Below are positions 42,191 through 50,851 of a DNA stretch of 64,000 bases, in pieces. The DNA lies in the NCBI GenBank assembly GCA_039587475.1, contig JBDHIK010000002.1:32287-96286 (forward strand). The letters are read 5' to 3'. This DNA is from N074bin45 sp039587475 (GTDB taxonomy: Bacteria; Gemmatimonadota; Gemmatimonadetes; Gemmatimonadales; GWC2-71-9). The first letter of the stretch is position 1. Each line of letters opens with the position of its first letter. The translations under genes and the position numbers were made by a program. A model generated the notes under the pieces. It saw only the letters and a program-made list of their open reading frames with translations. It was not told the origin of the DNA and made no database searches.

Positions 42191-42657
42191 GCCGGCCGCA
42201 CGACCATGAACCACAGAGTCCCCAAAGCCGATAGCGTGGAGATCGAACCGAACACCGTCCACCGCCGAGCGAGCGTCCAGTAGTCGTCGGGGATGTCTCC
42301 CCCGTCAGCGAACTGCCGCGCCAGCCGTGATTGACGCCTCTGGGTCGGGAGCAACACCGCAAACCACAGGATGCCCGACACGCCGAACAGTCCCGCGCCC
42401 CACATGACCCACGTCGCGTGAAACAGCGCCCGACCGCCGGCCATCGCCATGTAGACTCCAGTCGCCAATACGAAGATGGCGCCCGGGCCGGTAAAGTATC
42501 GATCCGTCTTGCCGACCAGTTGCTGCGCGTAGGCGATCACTCTGGGGTCCGTCGTGCGATTGGCCAACGTCATCCACACGGCGGTGACGATGATGTTGCC
42601 GAGAAAAAGGACGGCGCCGAGAATGTGGAGGAGCTTGATGTAGGCGTACATTGCCAT
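42187..42657 (-). CDS. DUF2269 family integral membrane protein
   Basis: 156 residues from ATG 42657. Four hydrophobic helices: YIKLLHILGAVLFLGNIIVTAVWM, YFTGPGAIFVLATGVYMAMAG, WVMWGAGLFGVSGILWFAVLLP and TVFGSISTLSALGTLWFMVVRP. The HILGA motif near the start and the polar W-x-x-A residues match the DUF2269 family, of unknown function. It is followed directly by the carbonic anhydrase gene (overlap of 4 bp) and preceded at 2 bp by a small hypothetical gene. The small hydrophobic protein could support envelope function; no reaction is known. Confidence 0.85.
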   Translation of the reverse strand: MAMYAYIKLLHILGAVLFLGNIIVTAVWMTLANRTTDPRVIAYAQQLVGKTDRYFTGPGAIFVLATGVYMAMAGGRALFHATWVMWGAGLFGVSGILWFAVLLPTQRRQSRLARQFADGGDIPDDYWTLARRWTVFGSISTLSALGTLWFMVVRPA

Positions 42658-42659
42658 TC

Positions 42660-42935
42660 CTACAGCCCCATGGTCGTCCGGCGCCACTGCGCAAACCCGA
42701 TGACATCCTCGACCGGCGGTACCGCCCGCTCGTCGGCGTAGGCCGTGTACATGCGCCAGCGCAGGTATTGCTGGTCGGGGAGCGGGAGAAACGGGAAGCG
42801 CCCCAACCACCCGCGGCAGCGAAAGGCCCACGCCGTCTTGACCAGGTCCAGAGCCAGGCGGGGGTTGACCAGGGCCCGGAGGGCCAGGCGGGTGGTCAGA
42901 CCGGCCCAACCGTAGGCGGGAGGTGCGTAGGGCAT
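42660..42935 (-). CDS. Small hypothetical protein
   Basis: 91 residues from ATG 42935; the frame is open upstream but not protein-like. The sequence contains LALRALVNPRLALDLVKTAWAFRCRGWLGRFPFLPLPDQQYLRWRMYTAYADERAVPPVEDVIGFAQWRRT. The WAFRCRGWLGRFPFLP segment and the tyrosine-rich YLRWRMYTAYAD resemble short proteins found next to DUF2269 genes in several bacteria. No domain is recognised. It is the first gene of the operon with DUF2269 and carbonic anhydrase, ending two bases before the next start. Confidence 0.7.
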   Translation of the reverse strand: MPYAPPAYGWAGLTTRLALRALVNPRLALDLVKTAWAFRCRGWLGRFPFLPLPDQQYLRWRMYTAYADERAVPPVEDVIGFAQWRRTTMGL

Positions 42936-43038
42936 GGCCCAAAGATGGCCCGGCCGGTCTGGGGGCGGTAGGCCGGTCGACGGAGCCGTCCACGGACCGG
43001 GTGGTGAGCTGCGGGGCTTCCCTGGGTATCTTTCCTTC

Positions 43039-44070
43039 ATGCCAACACACATCTGGAGCAGGGCCGCCCTGGCCCTCGTCGCCCTGTGCCCCGCCCTGGC
43101 GGCGCAGGAGATCGAGCAGGACATCCTCGACACCGCGTACGTCGCCGGGGAGTACCGGGTCTTCACGGGCGCCGGACAGCCGGCGACGCTCGAAGACGTG
43201 GTGGCCGCCATGGGCGCCAGCGAGGTGGTCTTCGTCGGCGAGACGCACGACGACCCCACGGGCCATGCGCTCGAGCTCGAATTGCTAAGCCGGGCTCATC
43301 TGGTGTACGGCTCGTCGCGTCCGCTGGCGCTGTCCCTCGAGTTCTTCCAGCGCGACGTGCAGCCGATCCTCGACGAGTACCTGGCCGACGTCATCACCGA
43401 GAAGGCGTTCCTGGACGACGGCCGCCCCTGGCCGCGGTACGACAGCGATTACCGTTCCCTGATCGAACACGCCAAGTCCAACCAGGTGCCAGTCATCGCG
43501 GCGAACGCGCCACGTCGATACGCCAACAGGGTTGGGCGACTGGGACGTGCCAGTCTGGATGATCTGGGCGCCGGAGCCCGTGCCACGCTCGCGCCCCTGC
43601 CGTACGGCGAAGCCTCGGCGGCGTATCGTGACCAGTGGATTCAGACCATCATGGCCGTGATGGAAGAAGAGCAGATGAAGTGCGGCAAACCCATCGTCGA
43701 TACGACCGCGGCAGATACGGGCGCGGCCCACGGCGGTCATCAGTCGGCCCATGCCAACATGGGCAACCAACTGGACAGCCAGGTCTTATGGGATGCCACC
43801 ATGGCCTACTGGGTCAATGACCACCTGGTGCGTGCTCCTGACGCGCTCGTACTCCACATGGTGGGCTCGTTCCACGTCGCTCGAGGTACGGGTATTCCCG
43901 AGCAGCTGGAGCGCTACCGCCCGGGCACGCGGTCGATGATCGTCATGCTGCGTCCCGTCGCGGACGTGGAGACCTTCGAACCCGCTCCGAGCGGGGTGTG
44001 GGGCGATTTCGTCATTCAAACCGATGAGTCGCGCACCCTGCAAGCCATCGAGTGCCGAGTCACCGAGTAA
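43039..44070 (+). CDS. ChaN-family haem-regulated-type protein
   Basis: 343 residues from ATG 43039, with a signal peptide ending near ALAAQ. The ChaN/COG3016 core has VVFVGETHDDPTGHALELELLSRA, LALSLEFFQRDVQPILDEYLADVI and VLHMVGSFHVARGTGIPEQLERYRPG. The GETHDD and GSFH motifs hold possible metal or haem ligands. Family members (Campylobacter ChaN) bind two haems and are lipoproteins. Here there is a cleavable signal and a His-rich insert (AAHGGHQSAHANMGN) that could bind metal. The role is unknown, possibly iron or haem handling at the envelope. It is divergent from the small gene upstream. Confidence 0.85.
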   Translation: MPTHIWSRAALALVALCPALAAQEIEQDILDTAYVAGEYRVFTGAGQPATLEDVVAAMGASEVVFVGETHDDPTGHALELELLSRAHLVYGSSRPLALSLEFFQRDVQPILDEYLADVITEKAFLDDGRPWPRYDSDYRSLIEHAKSNQVPVIAANAPRRYANRVGRLGRASLDDLGAGARATLAPLPYGEASAAYRDQWIQTIMAVMEEEQMKCGKPIVDTTAADTGAAHGGHQSAHANMGNQLDSQVLWDATMAYWVNDHLVRAPDALVLHMVGSFHVARGTGIPEQLERYRPGTRSMIVMLRPVADVETFEPAPSGVWGDFVIQTDESRTLQAIECRVTE

Positions 44071-44120
44071 CGCTGGTCACCTCGTTGTCCACGTGCCGTC
44101 CCGACTGACCTAGGATCTCC

Positions 44121-44894
44121 ATGTCCGACGAAACCTCGCTCTCCAAGTACTATCGCCAGTTTCCTCCCCACGGACGCCCCACCGAGGATGAGGTCCTGTT
44201 CGAGAGCCCCGAGCTGCTCGAACGACCTGACGCGCTCCGGAAGACCGACCCGTGGCGAGTGCTCCGCATCATGGGCGAATTCGTCGAGGGATTCGATACC
44301 CTGGGAGACGTGTTTGACGGGGTCTCGGTCTTCGGCTCGGCCCGGACCCGGGAGCCCGACGCAGACTACCAGGCCGCGCGTGAGGTCGGCCGTCTCCTGG
44401 CCGCGGAAGGGGTGCCTGTCATCACCGGCGGGGGGCCGGGTATCATGGAGGCCGCCAACCGTGGGTGTCACGAGGCCGGCGGCCTCTCCATCGGCTGCAG
44501 CATCGAGTTGCCGTTCGAACAGGGGGCCAACGCCTATCTGTCCCGCAACGTCAACTTCCGGTTCTTCTTCGTTCGCAAGACCATGTTCGTCAAGTACGCC
44601 GCCGCGTTCGTGGTCTTTCCCGGCGGCTTCGGCACGTTGGACGAACTGTTCGAGGCACTGACCCTGATCCAGACCGGGAAGGTCAAGGACTTTCCTGTCG
44701 TGTTGTTCGGCTCCGCCTACTGGGAGGGCCTGGTCGGCTGGCTCCGCGACACGGTAGCCCAGGTCGGCAAGATCGATGAGGACGACCTGCTGCGCTTCCA
44801 CCTTACCGACGATCCCGCCGAGGCCGTGGACCACGTCATTCGGGCCCGTGGGGTCCGGGCGATCCACAAACTCGAACGGGATACCGGGGACTGA
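44121..44894 (+). CDS. LOG family protein (TIGR00730)
   Basis: 257 residues. The core has VSVFGSARTREPDADYQAAREVGRLLAAEG, the signature GGGPGIMEAANRG and PGGFGTLDELFEALTLIQTGK. This is the LOG/YvdD family of nucleoside 5'-monophosphate phosphoribohydrolases, which release nucleobases from AMP-type nucleotides (cytokinin activation in plants, and in bacteria nucleotide turnover). An N-terminal extension of about 60 residues precedes the core. It is cytoplasmic and stands alone; the gene downstream converges with it, leaving 30 bp. Confidence 0.9.
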   Translation: MSDETSLSKYYRQFPPHGRPTEDEVLFESPELLERPDALRKTDPWRVLRIMGEFVEGFDTLGDVFDGVSVFGSARTREPDADYQAAREVGRLLAAEGVPVITGGGPGIMEAANRGCHEAGGLSIGCSIELPFEQGANAYLSRNVNFRFFFVRKTMFVKYAAAFVVFPGGFGTLDELFEALTLIQTGKVKDFPVVLFGSAYWEGLVGWLRDTVAQVGKIDEDDLLRFHLTDDPAEAVDHVIRARGVRAIHKLERDTGD

Positions 44895-44924
44895 CTCGAG
44901 CGGTTCCAGGGATCCCAGCGTGCA

Positions 44925-46121
44925 TCACAGCATGCGCCACTTCGATTCCACGGGCTTGGTCATCTTGAATGTGGTGTAGCGCCGGCATGCAAAGTAGAGC
45001 GGCACCATCCCAACCAACCACACCAGGTAGATCATGCCGTACCCGGTCCCATGCCGGAACGGCAGGCCGATCAGCATGAACAGCCAGATGTGTGCGATGT
45101 AGAAAAACATCGGAGATCGGCCATAGACGTCGAGGATGTTCCGTGCCCTGGCCGGCAGAAAGGTGAGCGCGGCCAGGATGATCAGATTGGTCCCCAGGGT
45201 CAGCGCCAGGAACGTCAGAGACGGAGGGTACTTGGTGACATTGAGGAAATCGATCACGCTCGGGCCGGGCACGGCGTGGAGGTTGCCGAAGCCATCGTTG
45301 GCTCGCAGGGCCAGGAACACTCCCAGGAGGACGACCCCCAAGATCAGACTCAGGCGCACGACCCGATTCGGGGTGGGGGACCTCCGCACCAGGCGACCAA
45401 ACGCCATGCCGCACAGGGTGACCCCCAACCAGGGGAAAACGGCGTACACCACGAACACCATGCCGGTGATCCCGGGAATCACCCACAGCCGCACGAGGGG
45501 ATTGAACTGGACGGACACGTGGGCGGCGTCGGGGGTCAGGAAGTAGCTCCCGAGCACGGCGGCCAGGCCGATGCCGAACAGGGCGGTGGTCGGCAGGCCG
45601 GTCAGCAACCCACCGATGAGCAACGACAGGCCGAGGGCCGTGAGGACGCCGAGCAGCAGGCCACCGTCGAACGTGCCTCCTGGAGCGGCGGCCGTCGGCC
45701 AGAACGCCGTGGGGTCGGCGGTGAGGAACCCGGCGATCCAGGCGGGGTTCTCGATGAACTGGTTGATCAATACCAGCAGGATCCCGCGAATGGCGAAGTA
45801 CCTGGCGATCCGCCCGCCGGACCACCCCATGGCGCTCCGCGAGTCGCGGAACAACGCCATGCCCGCTCCCATGAGCAGGAAGAATCCTGGCGCACTCAGG
45901 TGGGTAATGGCCCGGGTGAAGAACGCGATGGCGCTGGGGTACTCGGGCAGGGGGATGCCCCAGAATTCGCCCGGGTGGCGTTTGGCTACGAAGAAGGCCA
46001 CGTGGTCGATCGCCATGACCACCATGACGAAGCCCCGTAGCCAATCGAGTTGGGGGATGCGCCCGGTTATGGGGGGCGCAGGGTCAGGGTGGTGTGGTGC
46101 TGTTGCCGGGGCAGCGGTCAT
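44925..46121 (-). CDS. DUF1624/heparan-alpha-glucosaminide N-acetyltransferase-like membrane protein
   Basis: 398 residues from ATG 46121. The motif RIPQLDWLRGFVMVVMAIDHVAFF near the start is the signature of the DUF1624/YeiB-like acyltransferase group (HGSNAT fold). About ten hydrophobic segments follow, for example AIAFFTRAITHLSAPGFFLLMGAGMALFRDS, IARYFAIRGILLVLINQFI and NILDVYGRSPMFFYIAHIWLFMLIGL. The conserved His in IDHVAFF is the likely acetyl carrier. It probably transfers acyl groups to a surface polymer or lipid. The substrate is unknown. It is divergent from the deoxyhypusine-synthase-like gene, sharing 140 bp. Confidence 0.85.
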   Translation of the reverse strand: MTAAPATAPHHPDPAPPITGRIPQLDWLRGFVMVVMAIDHVAFFVAKRHPGEFWGIPLPEYPSAIAFFTRAITHLSAPGFFLLMGAGMALFRDSRSAMGWSGGRIARYFAIRGILLVLINQFIENPAWIAGFLTADPTAFWPTAAAPGGTFDGGLLLGVLTALGLSLLIGGLLTGLPTTALFGIGLAAVLGSYFLTPDAAHVSVQFNPLVRLWVIPGITGMVFVVYAVFPWLGVTLCGMAFGRLVRRSPTPNRVVRLSLILGVVLLGVFLALRANDGFGNLHAVPGPSVIDFLNVTKYPPSLTFLALTLGTNLIILAALTFLPARARNILDVYGRSPMFFYIAHIWLFMLIGLPFRHGTGYGMIYLVWLVGMVPLYFACRRYTTFKMTKPVESKWRML

Positions 46122-46261
46122 CGGGTATGGCTCCCTGATGGGGTAGGTCCGACACAACTTATCACCTTCACGCCGACTCGCTCCACCACCCGCCGAGGGC
46201 CGTCTTACCGGCCGCGCCAATGCGGCTATCTTGTGAAGTCTTCCCCCGCCGGAGTGCGCGC

Positions 46262-47416
46262 ATGACCAAGCGGTCCCATGCCTACCTCAAGGGTGGCCGG
46301 ATCGACCCCCAGGGCATCACGGGACAGGAAACGGCCGCCGACTTGGTGGATGCTGCGTTCCTGGCCTACAACGGCGGCCGGCTGCGTGAAGGATGCCGGC
46401 TGTTCGTCGAACAGATGCTCGACCCGGATGTCACGGTCGCTTTCAGCCTGACCGGTGCCATGACGCCGGCCGGTCTCGGCATGAGCAGTCTGATCCCCTT
46501 GATGGAGGCAGGCTTCGTCGACTGGATCGTTTCGACGGGCGCCAACCTGTACCATGACTGCCACTTCGGGTTGGGGCTGGCGCTCCATCAAGGGTCGCCC
46601 TTCGTCGATGACGTGGAGTTGCACGACCACGGGGTGGTCCGGATCTACGACATCCTCTTCGACTACGACGTGCTGTTGTCGACGGATGATTTCACCAGGC
46701 AGGTGTCGGCCCAACCCGAATTTCAGCGGGCCATGAGTTCAGCCGAATACCACTACCTCCTTGGCGGCTATGTCCGCGAGCGCGAGCGCGCGCTGGGCCT
46801 GTCACGGCGCTCCGTCCTGAGCGCCGCGCACGAACTGGAGGTGCCGATCTACACCAGTTCCCCAGGGGACAGTTCGTTGGGAATGAACGTCGCCGAGTTG
46901 GCGCTGGGTGGTAATCAGATGGCCTTCGACGTGACGGCGGACGTCAACGAGACCGCGGCCATCGTGCTGGCGGCCAAACGCTCGGACGGGGGAGGGCGCC
47001 ACGCGGCCGTCATGATCGGCGGTGGCAGTCCCAAGAATTTCCTGCTGCAGACGGAACCGCAGATTCAGGAAGTGCTCGGGATCGACGAAAAGGGCCACGA
47101 CTATTTCTTCCAGATGACCGACGCCCGCCCCGACACCGGTGGGCTGTCAGGGGCGACACCGGCGGAAGCCGTCAGTTGGGGCAAGGTCGATCCCGACAAG
47201 CTCCCGGATTCGGTGGTCGCCTATGTGGACTCCACCATCGGTCTTCCCCTGCTCACGGCCTATGCCTTGAACCGGCACCAGCCCCGACCCCCGCGTCGGT
47301 TGTATCGTCAGCGCGCGACCATGATGGATCTCCTTCGGAAGGAGTATGAGCGCGCCGTCGATGGTCGGGACGCCAGAGCCGCCACGGCCACGTCTTCCCT
47401 GGAGGGCGGTGGCTGA
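46262..47416 (+). CDS. Deoxyhypusine synthase-like protein
   Basis: 384 residues from ATG 46262. GAMTPAGLGMSSLIPLMEAGFVDWIVSTGANLYHD and the later GGGSPKNFLLQTEPQIQEVLG match the deoxyhypusine/homospermidine synthase family. Lys258 in GGGSPK is in the position of the catalytic lysine of the GGGxxK segment. LSGATPAEAVSWGKVDP near residue 295 is the NAD-binding helix region. True deoxyhypusine synthase modifies eIF5A, which bacteria lack. Bacterial members are thought to make homospermidine or related polyamines from putrescine/spermidine. Its substrate is not proven. The MFS gene begins within 5 bp downstream. Confidence 0.88.
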   Translation: MTKRSHAYLKGGRIDPQGITGQETAADLVDAAFLAYNGGRLREGCRLFVEQMLDPDVTVAFSLTGAMTPAGLGMSSLIPLMEAGFVDWIVSTGANLYHDCHFGLGLALHQGSPFVDDVELHDHGVVRIYDILFDYDVLLSTDDFTRQVSAQPEFQRAMSSAEYHYLLGGYVRERERALGLSRRSVLSAAHELEVPIYTSSPGDSSLGMNVAELALGGNQMAFDVTADVNETAAIVLAAKRSDGGGRHAAVMIGGGSPKNFLLQTEPQIQEVLGIDEKGHDYFFQMTDARPDTGGLSGATPAEAVSWGKVDPDKLPDSVVAYVDSTIGLPLLTAYALNRHQPRPPRRLYRQRATMMDLLRKEYERAVDGRDARAATATSSLEGGG

Positions 47417-47420
47417 TCGG

Positions 47421-48941
47421 ATGCGGACGCCCACGCCACCCAGTTCCGGCTACAGTGCTTACGCGCTCGGTCTGTTGGCGCTCATCAATCTCCTCAATTA
47501 CCTCGACCGCAACGTCATCTTTGCGCTGTTCGAGCCCATCAAGCACGATCTCCTGCTGACCGACGCCCAGCTTGGCTGGTTGGGATCCGCCTACATCCTG
47601 GTCTTCTCTATTGCTGCGCTTCCCTTCGGGGTGCTGAGCGATCTCCGGTCCCGGCGCGCCGTCATCTCCGGTGGCGTGGCCGTGTGGAGTACCTTCACCC
47701 TGTTGAGCGGACTGGTGCGGAGCTTCTGGGGCCTGTTTGCCTGCCGGGCCATGGTGGGCATCGGCGAGTCTGCTTACGGGCCCGCCTCACAGTCGCTGGT
47801 GGCCGATTTCTATCCGCGCCGCGGCCGGGCCATGGCCATGGCCATCCTGATGTCGGGCGTTGCGCTGGGAGGGGTGCTTGGCATCTACCTCGGCGGGCTG
47901 CTCGAAGCCGTCTATGGCTGGCGGGTAGCGTTCATGGCGGTCGGGGCGCCCGGTTTTCTCCTGGCGTTCCTGGCAGCGCGCCTGCGCGACCCCACCCGAG
48001 TCGTCGATCGCATCCCCGTCATGCAGTCTCTCCGCGCCCTCGGCATCGGCGCCAACACCGTGCTTCGCCAGTTTCTCCCCCTGATGGTCATGAGTGGCAT
48101 GGGGGCCCTCGTCGCTTTCTGGTTGGCACGCGTCCGTCAGGCCGACGCCACGTTGGACATCGCCGTCCTCGCGGCGTTCATCGCGGGAGGCATGACGCTG
48201 ACCATCGTCCGTTGGGTCCGCCACATCCGCGCGGATCAGATCGACGCCACGCCGTTCGGGGGGGGCGTCGGCGAAGCCCTCGGCGAGATGATCGGAGCCC
48301 TGCGCTTCGTGCTGCGCACACCGACGCTCGTCTACCTGTTCGTGGGCGGGGCCCTGTTCTCGTTCGGGGTCAACGGCCTGATCGGGTGGGCCCCGACCTT
48401 CCTGTCGCGTGAGTTGGCCCTGAGTCCGTCGCAGGCCGCCAAGCTGCTTGGCGTGTCGGGATTCGTGGCCGGCACCGGCGGTACGCTGTTCGGCGGCTTC
48501 CTGGCCGACTGGCTCAACCGGTACACCCGACGAGGCCGTATCCTGACGGCGTCCACCGGGCTGATCGTCGGTGGGGTGCTGGCGATGTGGCTGCTGCAGA
48601 TTCGCGATCTCGATCTGTTCGTTCCGGTGTTCCTGATGTCGTTCTTCTTCATGACCTGGTTCAACGGTCCCATGGCGGCCGCCATCTTCGACGTCGTACC
48701 GGCGCGTATCGGCGCGACCGTCATGGGCGCCTACCTCCTGTTCATCCATCTGGCCGGTGACGCCATCTCGTTTCCGCTCATCGGTTACCTGTCCGACGCA
48801 TTCGGCATCAACGTCGCCATTCTGATTCTGCCGGTCGCGACCATGGCGGGCGGTGCCGTGGTCGCGGCCGGGGCCATTCCGGCGCTGCACGACATGGCCA
48901 GGGCAGCGACCCGAGTGACGGGTACCTACCGCAGCCAATAG
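47421..48941 (+). CDS. MFS transporter, spinster-like
   Basis: 506 residues from ATG 47421; upstream in-frame GTG at 47409 would sit inside the previous gene. Twelve hydrophobic segments are visible: ALGLLALINLLNYLDRNVIFALF (helix 1 with the typical NYLDR), WLGSAYILVFSIAALPFGVLSDLRSRR (the DRxxRR-like motif A as LSDLRSRR), and AMVGIGESAYGPASQSLVADFYPRRGRAMAMAIL. The PRRGR pattern is characteristic of the spinster/MFS_1 group that moves lipids, sugars or organic anions. It follows the deoxyhypusine-synthase-like gene by four bases, so a link to polyamine flow is a possibility. Confidence 0.88.
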   Translation: MRTPTPPSSGYSAYALGLLALINLLNYLDRNVIFALFEPIKHDLLLTDAQLGWLGSAYILVFSIAALPFGVLSDLRSRRAVISGGVAVWSTFTLLSGLVRSFWGLFACRAMVGIGESAYGPASQSLVADFYPRRGRAMAMAILMSGVALGGVLGIYLGGLLEAVYGWRVAFMAVGAPGFLLAFLAARLRDPTRVVDRIPVMQSLRALGIGANTVLRQFLPLMVMSGMGALVAFWLARVRQADATLDIAVLAAFIAGGMTLTIVRWVRHIRADQIDATPFGGGVGEALGEMIGALRFVLRTPTLVYLFVGGALFSFGVNGLIGWAPTFLSRELALSPSQAAKLLGVSGFVAGTGGTLFGGFLADWLNRYTRRGRILTASTGLIVGGVLAMWLLQIRDLDLFVPVFLMSFFFMTWFNGPMAAAIFDVVPARIGATVMGAYLLFIHLAGDAISFPLIGYLSDAFGINVAILILPVATMAGGAVVAAGAIPALHDMARAATRVTGTYRSQ

Positions 48942-49099
48942 CTGGTCCTTCGCTGGCGACACGCCGCCGGTATGTAACGGCCGTGTCGGCCCCAGCCCCG
49001 GTCGCTTCGTGGCCGCCGCTCGTGTCGCCAACCCCAAGTGCGGCTTCCGGTTACGCTCATCGCATTCCGCGATCTGCAATGCTCTTCACCGTCAGAAAT

Positions 49100-49149
49100 T
49101 TGACAGTTGGCCGTCGAGGCGGTCGATTGGCACCATGTAACCGATTGGC
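49100..49149 (+). promoter_or_regulatory. Candidate promoter region of the tandem-GAF gene
   Basis: A perfect TTGACA (49100-49105) lies in a comparatively AT-rich spot. An 8-bp direct repeat CGATTGGC at 49124-49131 and 49142-49149, with start-to-start distance of 18 bp, follows. No convincing -10 hexamer is present at 16-18 bp. The repeats could be activator sites. The unassigned 270 bp after the MFS gene contain nothing else I can name. Confidence 0.35.
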
Positions 49150-49211
49150 GATAAAGGAGTTGGTGGTGCTGCCCCCGGTCGGCACAACTCGTGCACATTC
49201 ACCAATTCGCC

Positions 49212-50810
49212 ATGGCCAAACTGCCGTCTGTGAACCCGCTCCCCTCAGGTGGCGGGCTCGTCGTTCCGTCGAGTCCGGTGCCCGTGCTGCGCTTGCGCGG
49301 GAACATGTGGGATCCGGTGGCGCTCGACACCTGGCGCGAGGCTCTCTCCAGCCTGGTGGCGACCGAGGTCCCCCACGAACTGCTCGGACTTTGGCTCTAC
49401 ACCCCCGATCATCACGCGGTGCTCATCGGGCCTCCGGCCCTGGAAGCCGACCACCTGGACGTCCCGGTCCCGAGTCCGCAGGTCGACCCGAAAGACCTGT
49501 GGCAGCTCGAGGAGCGGATCCGCGTCGCCGGCTACGGCTCAGCGTTGGCCATCACGATTGCACATGGGGACCGGGACGTCGGCCTGGCGCTCTTTGCCGG
49601 ACTCGACAAGGGATCCTACCAGGACGACGAGGTGGCCTTCGTGAGTGGGATTCTCGCCGGGCTTGGTCCGACGATGGCCCGCGTCGGACAACAGTGGAGT
49701 CATGATGGTGAGATCGAGGAAGATGGCGCAACGCCGCTGTATCGCCGACGGGACGAACCGGGTCGGGCGTTGCACGAACTCCGGGATTTGCTGGCCGATC
49801 TGGCCGACACCATCGCGCTGAGCGTAACACCCGCTTCGCTGGCCGAGGGGTTGTCGCATGCCCTGGCCGGGATGGTGCCGCATGACTGGCTGGAGATCCT
49901 GGTGCCCCACCCGCCCAGAATGGGCCATTACCGGTTGGCGGCGCATGACGAGGGGCCCTTGTTCGCCAGGAACGACCTGTGGTGCGACGTCGACCAATTC
50001 GACCCGGCGGCGGTGCACGATGAGGGCGTGTGCCTGGTGAGTGACACTTCCGCGCCGGGCGCGGTTCCGGCATGGCCCCTCCCGGTTGGCGGGGACAGGC
50101 ACGCACGGTCGGTCGTCGGTGTCCGGCTCGGTCACCTGCGTTCGCCGGTCGGCTATTTGCTGCTTGGCTCTCAGGGGCCCGGGATGTACGGCCCAGAGGA
50201 TGTCGAAGCGCTCCGGCGACTGGCACCGCTGGTGACACCCCGGGTCGAACAGTTTTCCCTCGCCGGTCAGGTACAGACCCTCAGGACCCACCTTGGCGTG
50301 TTGCGTCAGGTCCCATCGCACTTCGGGCGGATCGCCGAGTTGCTGGCGACCACCGCTCACCTGGGCGTCGCCACCCGCCTCTTCGCACAGGAGGCCAGTG
50401 GCGTCCTCCCGTTCGAGCGCCTGGAGTTTGCCTTACGCATCGGCCGGGAATCCGACGTGGTGGTGGTCAGTCCTGGTGACACCCGGGCGCTGTCGGACCT
50501 GCAGCCGGTAGACGTCTCGGGAACGGAATTGGGCAGAGTCCTGCGTTCGGAAATCACCCACACCCTGGCAGCCGCCAGCCGCACCGGTCGTCCCGACCAG
50601 GATGCGCCCAGTGCCGCTCTGGTGGTTCCTCTTCGTGTCGCCGGCCGGGTGGTGGGCACCATGACGCTGGTGGCGACCGGGTCGGACTCCTTCAGTCCAA
50701 CCGACGTCGTCCTTGCCCAGCAGCTGGCCGATATCGCCGCCCCACACCTGGAGCTGGCACGTCGTGCCGCGCTGGCCAGTCCGATCGGGGCCCGACGAGT
50801 CGAACGGTAA
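49212..50810 (+). CDS. GAF-domain protein (tandem GAF)
   Basis: 532 residues from ATG 49212 (a GTG seven codons upstream is also possible; neither has a clear ribosome site). Three regions resemble GAF folds: about 30-180 (WREALSSLVATEVPHELLGLWLY...), about 215-355 (VTPASLAEGLSHALAGMVPHDWLEILV, ARSVVGVRLGHLRSPVGYLLLGSQGPGMYGPEDVEALRRLAPLV), and about 360-525 (FGRIAELLATTAHLGVATRLF, SAALVVPLRVAGRVVGTMTLVATGSDSFSPTDVVLAQQLADIAAPHLELA). No histidine kinase, GGDEF or helix-turn-helix output is fused. It may be a ligand-sensing partner for another protein. Confidence 0.8.
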   Translation: MAKLPSVNPLPSGGGLVVPSSPVPVLRLRGNMWDPVALDTWREALSSLVATEVPHELLGLWLYTPDHHAVLIGPPALEADHLDVPVPSPQVDPKDLWQLEERIRVAGYGSALAITIAHGDRDVGLALFAGLDKGSYQDDEVAFVSGILAGLGPTMARVGQQWSHDGEIEEDGATPLYRRRDEPGRALHELRDLLADLADTIALSVTPASLAEGLSHALAGMVPHDWLEILVPHPPRMGHYRLAAHDEGPLFARNDLWCDVDQFDPAAVHDEGVCLVSDTSAPGAVPAWPLPVGGDRHARSVVGVRLGHLRSPVGYLLLGSQGPGMYGPEDVEALRRLAPLVTPRVEQFSLAGQVQTLRTHLGVLRQVPSHFGRIAELLATTAHLGVATRLFAQEASGVLPFERLEFALRIGRESDVVVVSPGDTRALSDLQPVDVSGTELGRVLRSEITHTLAAASRTGRPDQDAPSAALVVPLRVAGRVVGTMTLVATGSDSFSPTDVVLAQQLADIAAPHLELARRAALASPIGARRVER

Positions 50811-50851
50811 CCTGCTCTACCACCATCGAGCGCCTCAAGCCGGTACCCACG

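Noticed and set aside
47787..49079. Minus-strand open frame across the MFS transporter
   Set aside because: Very polar, His/Gln/Asp/Glu/Arg-rich, no domain; opposite a clear 12-helix transporter.
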